A DNA stretch of 64,000 nucleotides, taken from Leguminivora glycinivorella (taxonomy: Eukaryota; Arthropoda; Insecta; Lepidoptera; Tortricidae). The stretch covers positions 19,406,001 through 19,470,000 of the forward strand of contig NC_062971.1 of assembly GCF_023078275.1 (NCBI RefSeq), in the 5' to 3' direction. The notes beneath the pieces were generated by a model. That model was given only the letters and a program-made list of their open reading frames with translations, ran no database searches and had not been told where the DNA came from. Positions 10,238 through 20,049 of the stretch are shown here, one piece after another. Positions within the stretch are counted from its first letter, which is position 1, and each line of letters opens with the position of its first letter. The translations under genes and the position numbers were made by a program.

Positions 10238-11233
10238 TCAAGGAGTTTTTGACCAGTATTCACTCCAATCATTGACTCGATCAGAAACATCTAAAATAGA
10301 CCAATTAGGGGATGGGATATCAGGAGCAAGCCAGTTGAAGTCATCTAAACAGTTCCAATTATTGCTCTTCTTGTCTAACAATGACATACTAAAATGCTTC
10401 TCTAAGTCATCATACTTTAAATTATATGGTGCTGTCCTGATGTCTGTGCAGTCTTCTACAATACCTTTACTTGTTACATGCAAATAGATATCGCATTTCA
10501 ACGAGGTGTGCATTCTCAGCTGCTGGCATGCCACTACAATCTTGCAATTTGTACATTTATCTATAAAGACGGAAGAAGTTACTGGGCCAGACAGAATAAT
10601 GCAATTGTCTAAGTTGTTCATGTGCAATGTACCCATTACACCCTTCAAACTAACTGTGCAGTTCTTCAAATTGCGTAATGTTACATCCCTTTGAAATAGT
10701 TCATCATTCTGCAATGCCAATATTTCATTTTCTTTAACATCAAATCCGAAAAGTTTTTCATCCCATTTGTTGCTGTCTGGTTTTCCTGCACCATCATGCT
10801 CATCCGCCAAGTTCTGTTTCTGATTATCTGATCTAGGCAACTTCTTTCTAGTGAAACCAAATTTTTTTCTTGGTACATATCGGTCTTCTAACTCGTAGCA
10901 TTTTGTTTGGAGATTTTGAACTATTCCCAAATATTTGCGCATGTTAAACTCCTTCAAGAACAGAGCTGATGTGATCACATATTTTTGCAACTCATTGACT
11001 TCTTTCTTAATATTATCAAAGTGAGATGGGAGAGTTTTAATCTCCAATGTGGGTACTTGAGAGAGTAAGTCTTCAATGTACTCTGATTTTATTTTGAATG
11101 CTCCAAAGAAATATTCTTCATTTTCATTACAGGCATCTACTTCTTCTCTGGCTTTGTGTGCCTTGTGCAGCTTTTCCAGTCTTTGTGCATCTCTTCTGCT
11201 TAGTCTCTCTAACACTGTGTTTTTGTCATTCAT
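10238..11233 (-). CDS. Tbcc: Tubulin-folding cofactor C (TBCC)
   Basis: A 331-residue protein, matching the length of known TBCC (about 340). TBCC acts in the cytosol with cofactors D and E and stimulates GTP hydrolysis on beta-tubulin, releasing native dimers. Residues about 5-115 are helical, like the spectrin-like N-terminal domain. About 170-315 form the C-CAP/TBCC beta-helix, seen in the regular repeats of hydrophobic residues with N/T/C turns. The catalytic arginine-finger motif QQLRMH is present, with Arg240. The coding region is uninterrupted. The ATG is in good context (A at -3) and follows only 2 nt after the stop codon of the UQCC3-like frame in the same exon, whose 3' splice site is at 11361/11362. 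TBCC therefore has no visible 5' leader of its own and may be translated from a polycistronic mRNA or from an internal promoter. Stop TGA at 10238-10240. Confidence 0.97.
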   Translation of the reverse strand: MNDKNTVLERLSRRDAQRLEKLHKAHKAREEVDACNENEEYFFGAFKIKSEYIEDLLSQVPTLEIKTLPSHFDNIKKEVNELQKYVITSALFLKEFNMRKYLGIVQNLQTKCYELEDRYVPRKKFGFTRKKLPRSDNQKQNLADEHDGAGKPDSNKWDEKLFGFDVKENEILALQNDELFQRDVTLRNLKNCTVSLKGVMGTLHMNNLDNCIILSGPVTSSVFIDKCTNCKIVVACQQLRMHTSLKCDIYLHVTSKGIVEDCTDIRTAPYNLKYDDLEKHFSMSLLDKKSNNWNCLDDFNWLAPDIPSPNWSILDVSDRVNDWSEYWSKTP

Positions 11234-11235
11234 TG

Positions 11236-14200
11236 TTATTTCTTTATTAGGTCTTCAATCTTTTTATTAAGCTCAGAGTCTTGTTTTGTTGCGTCTTTCA
11301 ATATAGCTAAGGTTTGATTTGCTAACTTTCTTGTGTCTGTGTGCTTTGATTCTTGGTCATACTGTAAACAAAAAAAAAACAGTTATCAACATTGCTCTTG
11401 GTATTATTCTCTACCTTTAATGTTAATCAAGTCAAATTTTTTTCTGTTGATGGAGTTCTATAAGGAGCTTATAACAGGGTACGTATCACAATGTCTAAAG
11501 TTAAAAAACCTAACGTTAAATGACCTACGTTCAAAATACCTAAAATCAAAATACATAATGGTGTTTCGACCGAAATTCAAAATACCTAAAGTTTAAAAAG
11601 GTGCATATTATAATGTCTCAAATAAAAAAACTAACGTTAAATGACCTACGTTCAAAATACCTAAAATTAAAAAACGAACGTTAAATGACCTACGTTCAAA
11701 ATACCTAAAATCGAAATACCTAATGATTAAATCCGAAAAGCAAAAATGTCTAATAAAAGGGGCTTAAATAACCGGTTTACCCTTGAATCGTCGACAAACA
11801 ATTAATCGAATATTATTTCAAAGACAACGTTTCAAATAATTTCATTTCATCGACAGTTCATATCATAGAATGATCGATACAAGTCAAATTAAACCGTGGA
11901 CTTTTACTTCGTAGATAACTTATTCCGAGTATACTTTATATCGTGGTATTTTGTTTTGAGTTTTTTCATTTCATTTTGTTTTACATTAAATAAAATTTAT
12001 TACGCGTAATATTATTTCAATTGTGTATTATGTATTTCAATTGTTAATTTTTCTAAAATTTTACAATTTGTAAATTATTTGTTTTTATGTTTGGTTACAA
12101 CTAACGTAACCTTCTTCTAACCTAACCTAAACCTACACTGTAAGCCGTTCTTTTCTGTGTGATCGCAGTTCTAACCAGGGAGTATAGAAGTATAAAGGAG
12201 GAACATCTGTCGAAGTACAACAATCGCAAAAATGACCGGCTGAGGCCTTGTAATTGCAGTTTCAAATCTCTCCGCTTGGAGCGCATGTCTCGCTCAATGA
12301 TCAGCGATGTGACATGACATTAGACGTTCTTTTCTCTAGGCTGATTTCGTCAGACTGAGCAAGTCAAGACGTAGTCCCGTGGTAGTGCGCTGGCTTCGTA
12401 CGCAGATGTTCTCGGGTTCGATTCTGACAGCGATCTTTTTGCTTTTTGTTTTTTTTTATACATTAATTTTCTTTTTGTTGTATTTTTATTTGTGTTTATT
12501 TATTGTTTTATTCAGACAAATGTTAATTTAAGCCCTTTAACATTGTTTGCCCCATGTTAGGATTCTTAGGTAATGTTGTAAGTCTTGAGAATGAAATTTC
12601 GAAAAGTAGTAACAAAACAAAATATTTTTGGACATTAAAAAAATAAAAAAATTGAAGAAAAATATTAGTAGAAAAAAATAAAAAAGATCTCATCAGGATT
12701 TGAACCCGGGACCTCTTGCTCCGTAGGCGGGGTCACTACCGATAAGGCTAAGAGATTGTCAAACCCTTATCTCCCTGCTATTGCAGCGCCACCTATCTTC
12801 TCTTTTATATGTGCACTTCTGATACTTAAAGCTTTTGCTCCTTATATTTCTAAACTCCATAGTTCTAACCTAACCTAAACCTACTCTGTAAACTGTTTGT
12901 TTTTGTGTGTGGTCACAGTACTAACCTAACCTAAACCTAATCTGTAAACTGTTTTTGCGCGTGGTCACAGTTCTAACCTAACCTAAACCTACTTTAAAAG
13001 CCGTTCGTTGTTGTGTAAGGGCGGAGTTCTAACCTAACCTAAACCTACTCTAATATAGGATTTAAACCAATCGGGTTCCCTCTATTTGGCATAAGTTAAT
13101 TGTCCGAAACGATTTTCGCATAACAGACTTCGCATAATCGATTTTCGACGAATGTTAATTTGGCAGAAAACTTATTTGACATAATATAAAATAATACTAA
13201 TATTACTTTGTACGAAAATGAGTTCGCATAATACTTTTTACGCCGATTGTTAGGGTTCCGTACCAAAAAGGTACAACAGGAACCCTTATGGTGCGACTCT
13301 GTCCGTCTGTCACATTCCTAAATATCTCGAGAACTACTAATGCTATCAACTTGAAATTTCGAATAGTTGTGAACATTGTAAACCTCTACAAATAGAAAGT
13401 ATAATTTTTTTAAATATATTAATTTTAATTGTAGAAAATGGCCAAAATGAAAGGGGGGCAAACTGTAAATTTCAAGTTACTAGGTCAAGTGGGGTATCGT
13501 TGGAAAGAGCTCAAATTGAACGTAAATAAGCTATTTTTTATAATTTTTTTGTTGTGGAAAAAAAAAGAATTTTGAAGGAAAATGTAAAAAAAAATACCGT
13601 CCCCCCCTTATCTCCGAAGTTTACCAACGAAAAATTATGAAAATTTTAGTAAACATTGGTTTTATGCTATATATTACAGGAAAAATATAATCCTGTTTGT
13701 ATTTTGAATACTTTTTTTTTAATTCACAAAAAACTTTTTAGATTTTTACTTTCAATTTACCCACCCTTGCGGATGTATATCGTACTTCAAATTAATACGA
13801 GATGTTACGTAAACCATCTTCTGTCCAATAAAGTAAAAACTGTTTAAATCGGTTAACATTATAAAGAATTATCCCTGAAAAACCAGGTCGCGCAAATTAG
13901 TTAGCAAATTGACCGGGAGATGGCGCTATACACTATAATACTCATTAGTGCCTATACTTTTGTCTTCTAGTCAAGTCATTAGAGTTATATGAAAATATGA
14001 GATTATTTTTACTAGGTAGTTTGAAAGAAATTTTGTACGGAACCCTCGGTGGGCGAGTCCGACTCGCACTTGGCCGGTTTTTTATTATAACATTGATTTG
14101 AAAATTGTATTTGGAATATTCCTTAAAATCAGAATAACCACCCATACTAAATGCAGTCAGGAGAGTCGGTTAGGTTAGGTTAGAACTGCGACCTCAAGAA

Positions 14201-16721
14201 ATACAATATTTTGTTAAGAATGCACGAATGTCGGTTAGGTTAGGTTAGAACTGCAACATCAATATAGTAGTATTAGCTATGATAAAAATTCTGCGTGATA
14301 AATGTCGACTAAACAATATTATGCATAAAAACCACTCGACGAAAAACCTTTATGCACAACATATATTCGAACAAACAAAAATATGCCTAGATAAATTATG
14401 CGTAACTATACTATGCTTAAAATTAATACTTCAATATACCCTCTTTTACGCTCGCGGAACCTACCCTACTACTTCGGTATTTTGACCGGTTAATCATTTT
14501 AGGTATTTTGACCATAGGGTATTTCAAATGTTGGTGTATAAAATTTAGGTTACATAGTTTTTGGTATTTCAAACATTAGGTATTTAGTCCATTAGGTATT
14601 TTAAATTTCGGTAATTCGGGCGTAGGTGTAACTTGCTTAGGTATTTAAAATCATTAGGTATTTTGAACGTAGGTCATTTAACGTTAGGTTTTTTAATTTT
14701 AGACATTGTGATACGTACCCTTATAACATGTTATACACCGTATTTTTTTGTTTTCCGTTAAATTCGACACGTCGTTAGGTTCATTATCAAGAACCAGCCT
14801 GTATATCACTTTTAGTTGAATTCGCAAAAAAAAATTTTTTTTCATAATTTTTATACATAATAAATGAATTTATTAGTGTGAGAGACCCTTAATAATAACA
14901 TTCAAGTTAGTGTCAAGTAATTGACGGCACACTTCAAAACAAATAAAATTAGAAATTGGTAAACGTGTTCAAAATTATTTTTATTTTTTTAATAACTCGA
15001 TAACCGTAAGAGTTAAGATGCTAGTTTCTTAGAGAAATTAATTGTATTTGATCTAAAGAACCTTCCCTTAAAGTTAACGGAATTCAATAAAAACAGGGTG
15101 TATAGCATAATATTTGTAGTAAAATGTGTTTGACCAGTTTTCACATTAAGAAGGAAGAAGATCCAAACCATAAAATTCGGTCAATATAATTTGAACTTGA
15201 AGTTTCAATGGCAATTTTAAAGGATGATCCTTTTTGCTAACTACATTCAACATCCTTTTGTTGCAACAATTGTGACCCCAAAAAATTGGTAAAAATAAAA
15301 ATAATGAGTATTTTTAAAACAGGACATAAAAATCAGATAAATATTATTCACAATAACAATATAATTAAATTTCTGGAAATATATTTCTGCTAATAAGTCC
15401 CATTTTTTTTTGTAAGAAATATTGTTTAATCAATTGATTTTACAAACTTAAAGGCTATTATGACAGGTGTCATTCCAATATTTTTTTAGATTTAACAATG
15501 TTTAACAAATAATAAATAACATTTTATCATTATTAATTGTATGAATGAACACTTGCCACTATACCCTTCATGTTTGAAAAATACTAAACATACATTACAT
15601 GCACTTGATGATCTCTATTAATCTCAAATCTAAGTCTAATGAGGTTAGCAAATGTCAATCTTACATAGCTTGCCTTTATCTATTAGAGATGGGCCGAATA
15701 TTCAGTATTCTGCATATTCCGCAAGTTTTTCAATGTTCGTATTCGGCAGAATAGTTCGGTTATATTGCCGAATATTTACCGAATAAACAAAATAAATAAA
15801 TAGCGTAAGTTGTTTCGTAATTCATGGGATAATGACATCCTATTTCATATAAATTCCTACATTAATTATGTAAAAAAGTAAAAATAACATAGCTTAAGAA
15901 ACAAAAATCTGAATTTTCTTATGCACTAAATTATAGGAACATTAAGAGCCTTAGTACCCAATGTACCCATTAACCATTAATTGAAAAGTTTTTAACTCTA
16001 AGCCAGGATGTAAAATATGGTGGAACCGAATATTCGGCCGAATGTTCGGTTCGGTAACAGCTGAACCGAATGTTCGGCCGAATATTCGTATTCGGCAAAG
16101 TCCGTATTCGGCCCATCTCTAATCTCTAGTTTTGTTCTAGGTATGAATTGGGCTGGCATTCACACCAAAAACAAAACTTACGATTTACTTTTAGAATTTA
16201 GTAAATTATTATTATTGTTAGAAATGTAACTTGATCTAAGCATAGCAATATAGTTCATAGAAGAACAATTGTGTCGCTTAACTTCAAACTCTGGTAAATC
16301 CATTCTGCTATAAGGTTGATTCTTTTTCAGTTTATATATATTTTTATACATAATCAACCTTAAAGCAGAATGGATTTACCCAAGTTTGAAGTTAAGCGAC
16401 ACAATCATAATTCAGTTAATATATTTTTATTTTTTCATCAGTCTAGTACAAAATTTTTTTAATACTTCTTCTGCTAACATTTTTCTTCCCTACAGTGATA
16501 ATAGGATTAAACTAATAGTATTAATTTAAATAATGAAAATGAAGAATAAGTATGAATACATATTCCAAAAGCTACACGAACAAAACATCACAACCAGCCC
16601 ATAATAATAATATAATGACCTTCTTCAGCAGTTCTTCATTAGGTTTGGCCAGTTTGAACATGGCATAGCCAAGCCCTCCGAACGTAACCACCCAGAAGGA
16701 GGCCCTAATAGCAATGTCCAT
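11236..16721 (-). CDS. UQCC3: UQCC3-like mitochondrial complex III assembly factor, spliced small ORF
   Basis: Joined from 16620-16721 (34 codons) and 11236-11361 (41 codons plus TAA), giving 75 residues. The family is a small inner-membrane protein needed for cytochrome b/complex III assembly. Visible hallmarks are a single N-terminal membrane span (about residues 7-24), a LGYAMFK motif, a KPNEE motif directly after it, and then a charged amphipathic helix (ATKQDSELNKK). This matches the family plan of membrane span, GYA, P-x-E and helix. The start ATG is in strong context (GAG ATG G), 7 nt after the upstream CEBPZOS-like stop. The 3' splice site (T-tract then GTTTACAG) is excellent. The donor AAG/GTCATT is weak, so the first junction could be wrong by a micro-exon of a multiple of three. 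The 5.3 kb intron is packed with transposons. The family call rests on remembered similarity, not on a search. Confidence 0.75.
12113..13055. repeat. CCTAACCTAAACC minisatellite, interrupted by a MITE
   Basis: About five units of roughly 50-60 bp, each reading AGTTCTAACCTAACCTAAAC, then a CTGTAA-type spacer and GTGTGGTCACAG. The first unit is separated from the others by the hAT-like insertion at 12176-12861. Inverted counterparts (GGTTAGGTTAGGTTAGAACT) sit at about 14168 and 14232 in the opposite arm of the host element. Confidence 0.8.
12176..12861 (+). mobile_element. hAT-like MITE with two opposed tRNA-like segments, copy 2
   Basis: 686 bp flanked by the 8-bp repeat GTTCTAAC (12168-12175 and 12862-12869). 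This word also belongs to the host minisatellite, so copy 1 gives the cleaner duplication. The left half has a forward tRNA-like stretch ending in GGGTTCGATTC (about 12373-12426). The right half has a reverse-oriented one whose complement reads CCCGGGTTCAAATCC (about 12698-12765). Copy 1 lacks most of the second. Confidence 0.75.
13248..14090 (+). repeat. GGGTTCCGTA-family repeat, long subtype
   Basis: Starts TTAGGGTTCCGTACCAAAAA and ends CGAGTCCGACTCGCACTTGG, CCGG and a T-tract. It is nearly collinear with the reverse-oriented copy at 33298-34151, and a more diverged one is at 27330-28207. Confidence 0.8.
14729..15680. other. Intron DNA, nothing recognised
   Basis: Within the UQCC3 intron on the minus strand. 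AT-rich, with no exon-like frame with splice sites and no clear repeat ends. Confidence 0.5.
15684..16121. mobile_element. MITE with GAGATGGGCCGAAT inverted ends
   Basis: Left end TTAGAGATGGGCCGAATATT, right end its inverse (GTATTCGGCCCATCTCTAA). Internal repeats of CCGAATATTCGG and CGAATGTTCGG cluster near both ends. Length about 438 bp, non-coding. Confidence 0.8.
16269..16406. mobile_element. Short hairpin MITE next to the shared exon 2
   Basis: About 138 bp. Arms GTGTCGCTTAACTTCAAACT and inverse (AGTTTGAAGTTAAGCGACAC) continue through TCCATTCTGC, with a short AT centre. It lies about 210 bp downstream of the UQCC3 exon on the transcribed strand. Confidence 0.82.
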
Positions 16722-16728
16722 CTCACCG

Positions 16729-18212
16729 CTAGATCTTGCCCTCGTTAGTCCACACTTTGTAGTCAAGCTCTCGGGTCTTGTGGTCAGCAATCCGCTCACC
16801 CAGTTGATAATAACCTTCCAGTACCCAGTTGCAGTTCTTGTGCATATACAAACGAAAATCTGTGTGAAAGAATACATATACTAAGTATGAGAAGTGTAAT
16901 TAAGTAAAACAAAATTATTTCATAATTTATATTTCTATTTTACAAACATACTGGGTTGGGGTGTAGGAAAGGGTGGCCGTACCTGGGACTTAGAAAAATT
17001 TTGACCAAAATTTTTTTTATTTATTTTCCATTGTAATCATATTTTATAAGTCGAAAAAACCATATTATTTCAAATAAACTTTTTTCTACGAGCCACCATT
17101 ACGAAGTTATCACAGTATGAAGGGCGCAGGACTTAGAAAAAATTTGATGTATGTGGTGTCATTATGACCATTAGGGCCCCAGAGTAAGGTTAGGTTAGGT
17201 TGGTTAGGTTTCTTCCAAAATGCGCGAAGCGCATAACCACCCAGAATAGAAGCCCCCGCGCAGCGGGGCCATCGACCTGTCACGGAATTTACTATCGGGT
17301 TCTATTGACAATTTTCCAATAGATTACAATCTGACTAGTAAAATTATAATCTAACGGTTTTTACAATCTTGCGGTGACATATATATTTCATTCATCCAAA
17401 ATAGGTGTTATAATGAAAGCGTGAAAATTTTCTAAGTGTTGAAATTTATAAAACTTTGTGTCGCTATATTTCGGCCATTTCTCAATTTAGAGAAAAAAAG
17501 TTCCAGTAAAAGATGCTTATTTTGATGTGTTCTATATGTTTCATTCATCAAAAATAGGTGTTATAATGACACCGCTCAGTGTGAAAATTTTCTAAGTGTT
17601 GAAATTTATAAAACTTTGTGTCGCTATATTTCTCAATTTAGAGAAAAAAAGTTCCAGTAAAAGATGCTTATTTTTACATATTCTTTAATGTTCTGATCAA
17701 AAAAGTAGTAAAAACGAGCAAAAAAAAAAAAATTAAAATTTTTCTAAGTCCTATATATGGGCCACCCTTTGCTACACTCTGACCCTCAGTTGGTAGCTGG
17801 TAATGTTATGGGTTATTGACCTTATTCGTTCTATTTTAGATTACGATTGACAGATGTCCAATACTGGATAATTAGAATATAGGATAACGAAGATACCAAA
17901 GTAATGACCCACATAAGAAGGAATCACATGTCAATAATTAACTCTCGATCACACATTTCTCATTCATTAAACACGTCTATACAATTTCTTAACAATAAAA
18001 CAAAGCATAAAATTACAAATTTCAAAGATTCAAACAACAATTTTAAGTACAATACTAATAAAAAAAGAATACAACTTGCCTCTTTCCGTATTTAGCTTAA
18101 AATACACTCCGTACGACACAGCGATTCCAAGTGCTTCGAGAATAAATACAGTTTTTAGAGTTTTACCGATCCACTTCGAGTACGATGCAGGTTGCGGCTT
18201 CTTTACTAACAT
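16729..18212 (-). CDS. CEBPZOS: CEBPZOS-like small mitochondrial membrane protein
   Basis: Joined from 18080-18212 (44 codons plus 1 nt) and 16729-16859 (2 nt plus 42 codons and TAG), giving 87 residues against about 80 in vertebrates. CEBPZOS is a small single-pass protein reported in mitochondria, with an unsettled function. Seen here: a basic N-terminus (KKPQP), a membrane span at about 21-38, then ERDFR across the exon junction, an EGYYQ motif, and a C-terminal RELDYKVW motif. The DFR, YY and RELD-x-K-x-W elements match the vertebrate family in order and spacing. The downstream exon's acceptor is TTTCACACAG. The donor is non-canonical: AG then GCAAGT, a GC-AG intron, and the reading frame (R, D, F, R) only works with it. 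The stop is 7 nt upstream of the UQCC3-like ATG in the same exon. Confidence 0.85.
16961..17777. mobile_element. 0.8-kb TIR element in the CEBPZOS intron
   Basis: Left end GTGTAGGAAAGGGTGGCC and right end GGCCACCCTTTGCTACAC are inverted, with a second inverted block (GGGACTTAGAAAAATTTT and inverse) just inside. An internal direct duplication (17385-17510 against 17535-17665; shared TTCTAAGTGTTGAAATTTAT) is present. Non-coding. Confidence 0.78.
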
Positions 18213-18229
18213 AATATAAAATACTGCAA

Positions 18230-18720
18230 TAATGAACGATTTTCGAGTCTTTTAGTATCGCTAAAATTATTTCGGAATAAAAGCGAAATGAAGAAGGGCC
18301 GAGATGAGATGACGTAAAGATTTTTTTTTTCAGTGTGTGTTGCCATTGCCACGGTGTTGCCGTTAGGTAGGTTTTGAGGGCCTCTACAGACAACAATAAG
18401 TGTATGCGATTCGCGTAATCGTATGTACAAACGAGGATAAATCGAATTCATCGTGCACTCGATCAGATTTTATAACATTACGAATTTTAAGACTGTAAGG
18501 TCGGCCATAACGTATATATATATTTCTTAATAGAAGTAAAAGACCTGTACCCCACCCAGGCAAGGCACAGAACTATATGTATGAGGCAAGGTCACCTAGA
18601 AATGAGTCCTTTGTAATATTCGGAGTGATGGAGGTATGGTGTTCCACACTTTGTAGCTCAAATAATGGAAAGTGTTGACAAATCTAATCTGGATTAATCC
18701 TCGGGTGTCTTTCTCATTTA
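18230..18720. other. Presumed promoter side of the CEBPZOS-UQCC3-TBCC unit
   Basis: No gene seen. The 5' UTR and transcription start of the minus-strand unit should lie in about 18230-18480. I see no clear TATA box. 18486-18720 carries no recognised feature. Confidence 0.3.
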
Positions 18721-18883
18721 GGCTCCCCACAGACAGTCTTAAAAATTCATAATCTTAAAAAAAACTTGTATGCAATCTGACAGTTCAAACTGACACTGAC
18801 AAGACACTGACAGATCTGAACTGTCAGATTGCATACAAGTTTTTTTTAAGATTATGAATTTTTAAGACTGTCTGTGGGGAGCC
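18721..18883. mobile_element. Long-hairpin MITE (family Z), copy 4, complete
   Basis: 163 bp, by eye identical to the copy at 6977-7139, flanked by TTA on both sides (18718-18720 and 18884-18886). Nearly the entire length is inverted repeat. Confidence 0.88.
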
Positions 18884-19087
18884 TTACTCATGTTTTTATT
18901 CACACTAAAGCATTATAAGAGTGATCATCAACCTTTTTCCCCTCACTACCTCGGAAACACCTGTTTTAGGGTCCGCGCAGACGGGCGACAAAGTAGCTCG
19001 ACGACTTTTTGTATCTGTCGTCACTCCTTGCGACAATTTCCAAGGTGCGCACACGGGAACGACAGCGACGCAACCACAGACTACTAA

Positions 19088-19230
19088 GGGCCCGCGCACA
19101 CGGGGCAACAGTTGCTCGGCGACTTTCGTATTTGTATGAAAAGTTGCGTCGCCTCGTGTGCGCACTTTCATACTAGGCCATGGCCGCGACAAAAAAGTCG
19201 CCGGCAACAGTTGCCCGTGTGCGCGGGCCC
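19088..19230. mobile_element. GC-ended palindromic MITE (family W), TAA target duplication
   Basis: Termini GGGCCCGCGCACACGG and inverse, flanked by TAA (19085-19087 and 19231-19233). The paralogous site near 7490-7510 lacks it. About 143 bp, matching 7616-7759. Confidence 0.85.
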
Positions 19231-19289
19231 TAAGAAGATACTACGGACGCAACTTTTTCTTTTTTCATGAAATTGAGAGCCTATCCAAA

Positions 19290-19772
19290 AATAGTATTTT
19301 ATGCAACTGGTGGTTAAAAGAGGTCAAAAAAGGTGAGTGGCGTGGGTAACAATTTGAGGCGAAGCCGAAAATTGTTAATAAAGACGCCACGAGCATTTTT
19401 TGACTCAGTTAAACACCGTTGCATACAATACTTTTTCTACGACCATGCACTTACTTTTGAATAGTTTTCTAGAATAACTTTCGTGAAATTCGCACTGTTT
19501 CCTATAAGTATTTTGACTTGTCCTCTGCAATGTTTCTGCACTCACCCTGTCGCTCGCACTCCCCCGCGCCGCCGCCCGCCCCCGGCCGGCGCCCCGCGGC
19601 CCGCTATATCCCTTAAAGGCTACCTCACTAATCACTATGCTGTAAGAGCTATATCGTATGCGTGGGTGCGCGGGGCGCCGGCCGGGGGCGGGCATCTTTT
19701 ATGTAGGGTTTTAACGATCTATGCACGACACGGTAAATGACGAATAACAACACGGGAGTAGAAAAAAAAATG
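19290..19772 (-). repeat. GC-rich interspersed element, copy 1
   Basis: Reverse-complement copy of 56983-57430. The core is extremely GC-rich (CCCGCGCCGCCGCCCGCC) inside AT-rich flanks, with shared ends ATAGTATTTTATGCAAC and CACGGGAGTAGAAAAAA. An 82-85 codon frame over the core recurs in both copies. Confidence 0.75.
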
Positions 19773-20049
19773 TTGTGGTACTTCAGAATGAGTGTTTAAA
19801 AGTTTTGATGAACTGGTAAGAATTTTACAACCCGGCATCGTTTTTCTCAATATTGTTGGAATATTCTTTTAAATTATTGTCATATAAAGTCGGTATTTCC
19901 TCTACTTCTTCAATTAAACGACAGACATCAATGTCGTCTTCAACAATCGGCATTTAAAATTATATTTTTTTCGAATAATAACAAACGTTCGCCCAGGCGG
20001 TTGAGTGATAACTGTCAAAATGACAACCGACCGGCGACTAATTTGTCGC

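Larger units (their letters stand above)
11477..14719. mobile_element. 3.2-kb long-inverted-repeat element in the UQCC3 intron
   Basis: The left arm starts GGGTACGTATCACAATGTC and is inverted at the right end (GACATTGTGATACGTACC). The shared arm continues for over 60 bp (ACCTAACGTTAAATGACC and inverse), with diverged subterminal repetition of CAAAATACCTAA. CTTATAACA flanks both sides (11468-11476 and 14720-14728), giving a 6-9 bp target duplication depending on where the element end is drawn. Long arms and a 9-bp duplication would fit a Mutator-like foldback element. A hAT-like MITE, a CCTAA minisatellite and a GGGTTCCGTA repeat are nested inside. No transposase is visible. Confidence 0.7.
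10238..18212 (-). other. Candidate tricistronic transcription unit CEBPZOS-UQCC3-TBCC
   Basis: Three exons (18212-18080, 16859-16620, 11361-10238; the 5' end of the first and the 3' UTR extend further) encode three consecutive frames. Exon 2 contains the C-terminus of the CEBPZOS-like protein and the N-terminus of the UQCC3-like protein. Exon 3 contains the C-terminus of the UQCC3-like protein and all of TBCC. Gaps between stop and next ATG are 7 nt (16722-16728) and 2 nt (11234-11235). All junction phases fit. The exon sharing is read directly from sequence; polycistronic translation is inference. Confidence 0.7.

Noticed and set aside
12113..13055. Internal telomeric (TTAGG)n tract
   Set aside because: The CCTAACCTAAACC words are embedded in 50-60 bp minisatellite units inside a foldback element, not a continuous pentamer array.
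16572..16877. A single 101-residue membrane protein on the minus strand
   Set aside because: Its first half is an out-of-frame reading of the CEBPZOS exon, and it reads through the intron after codon 34 of the UQCC3-like frame. Splice sites support the two-protein model instead.
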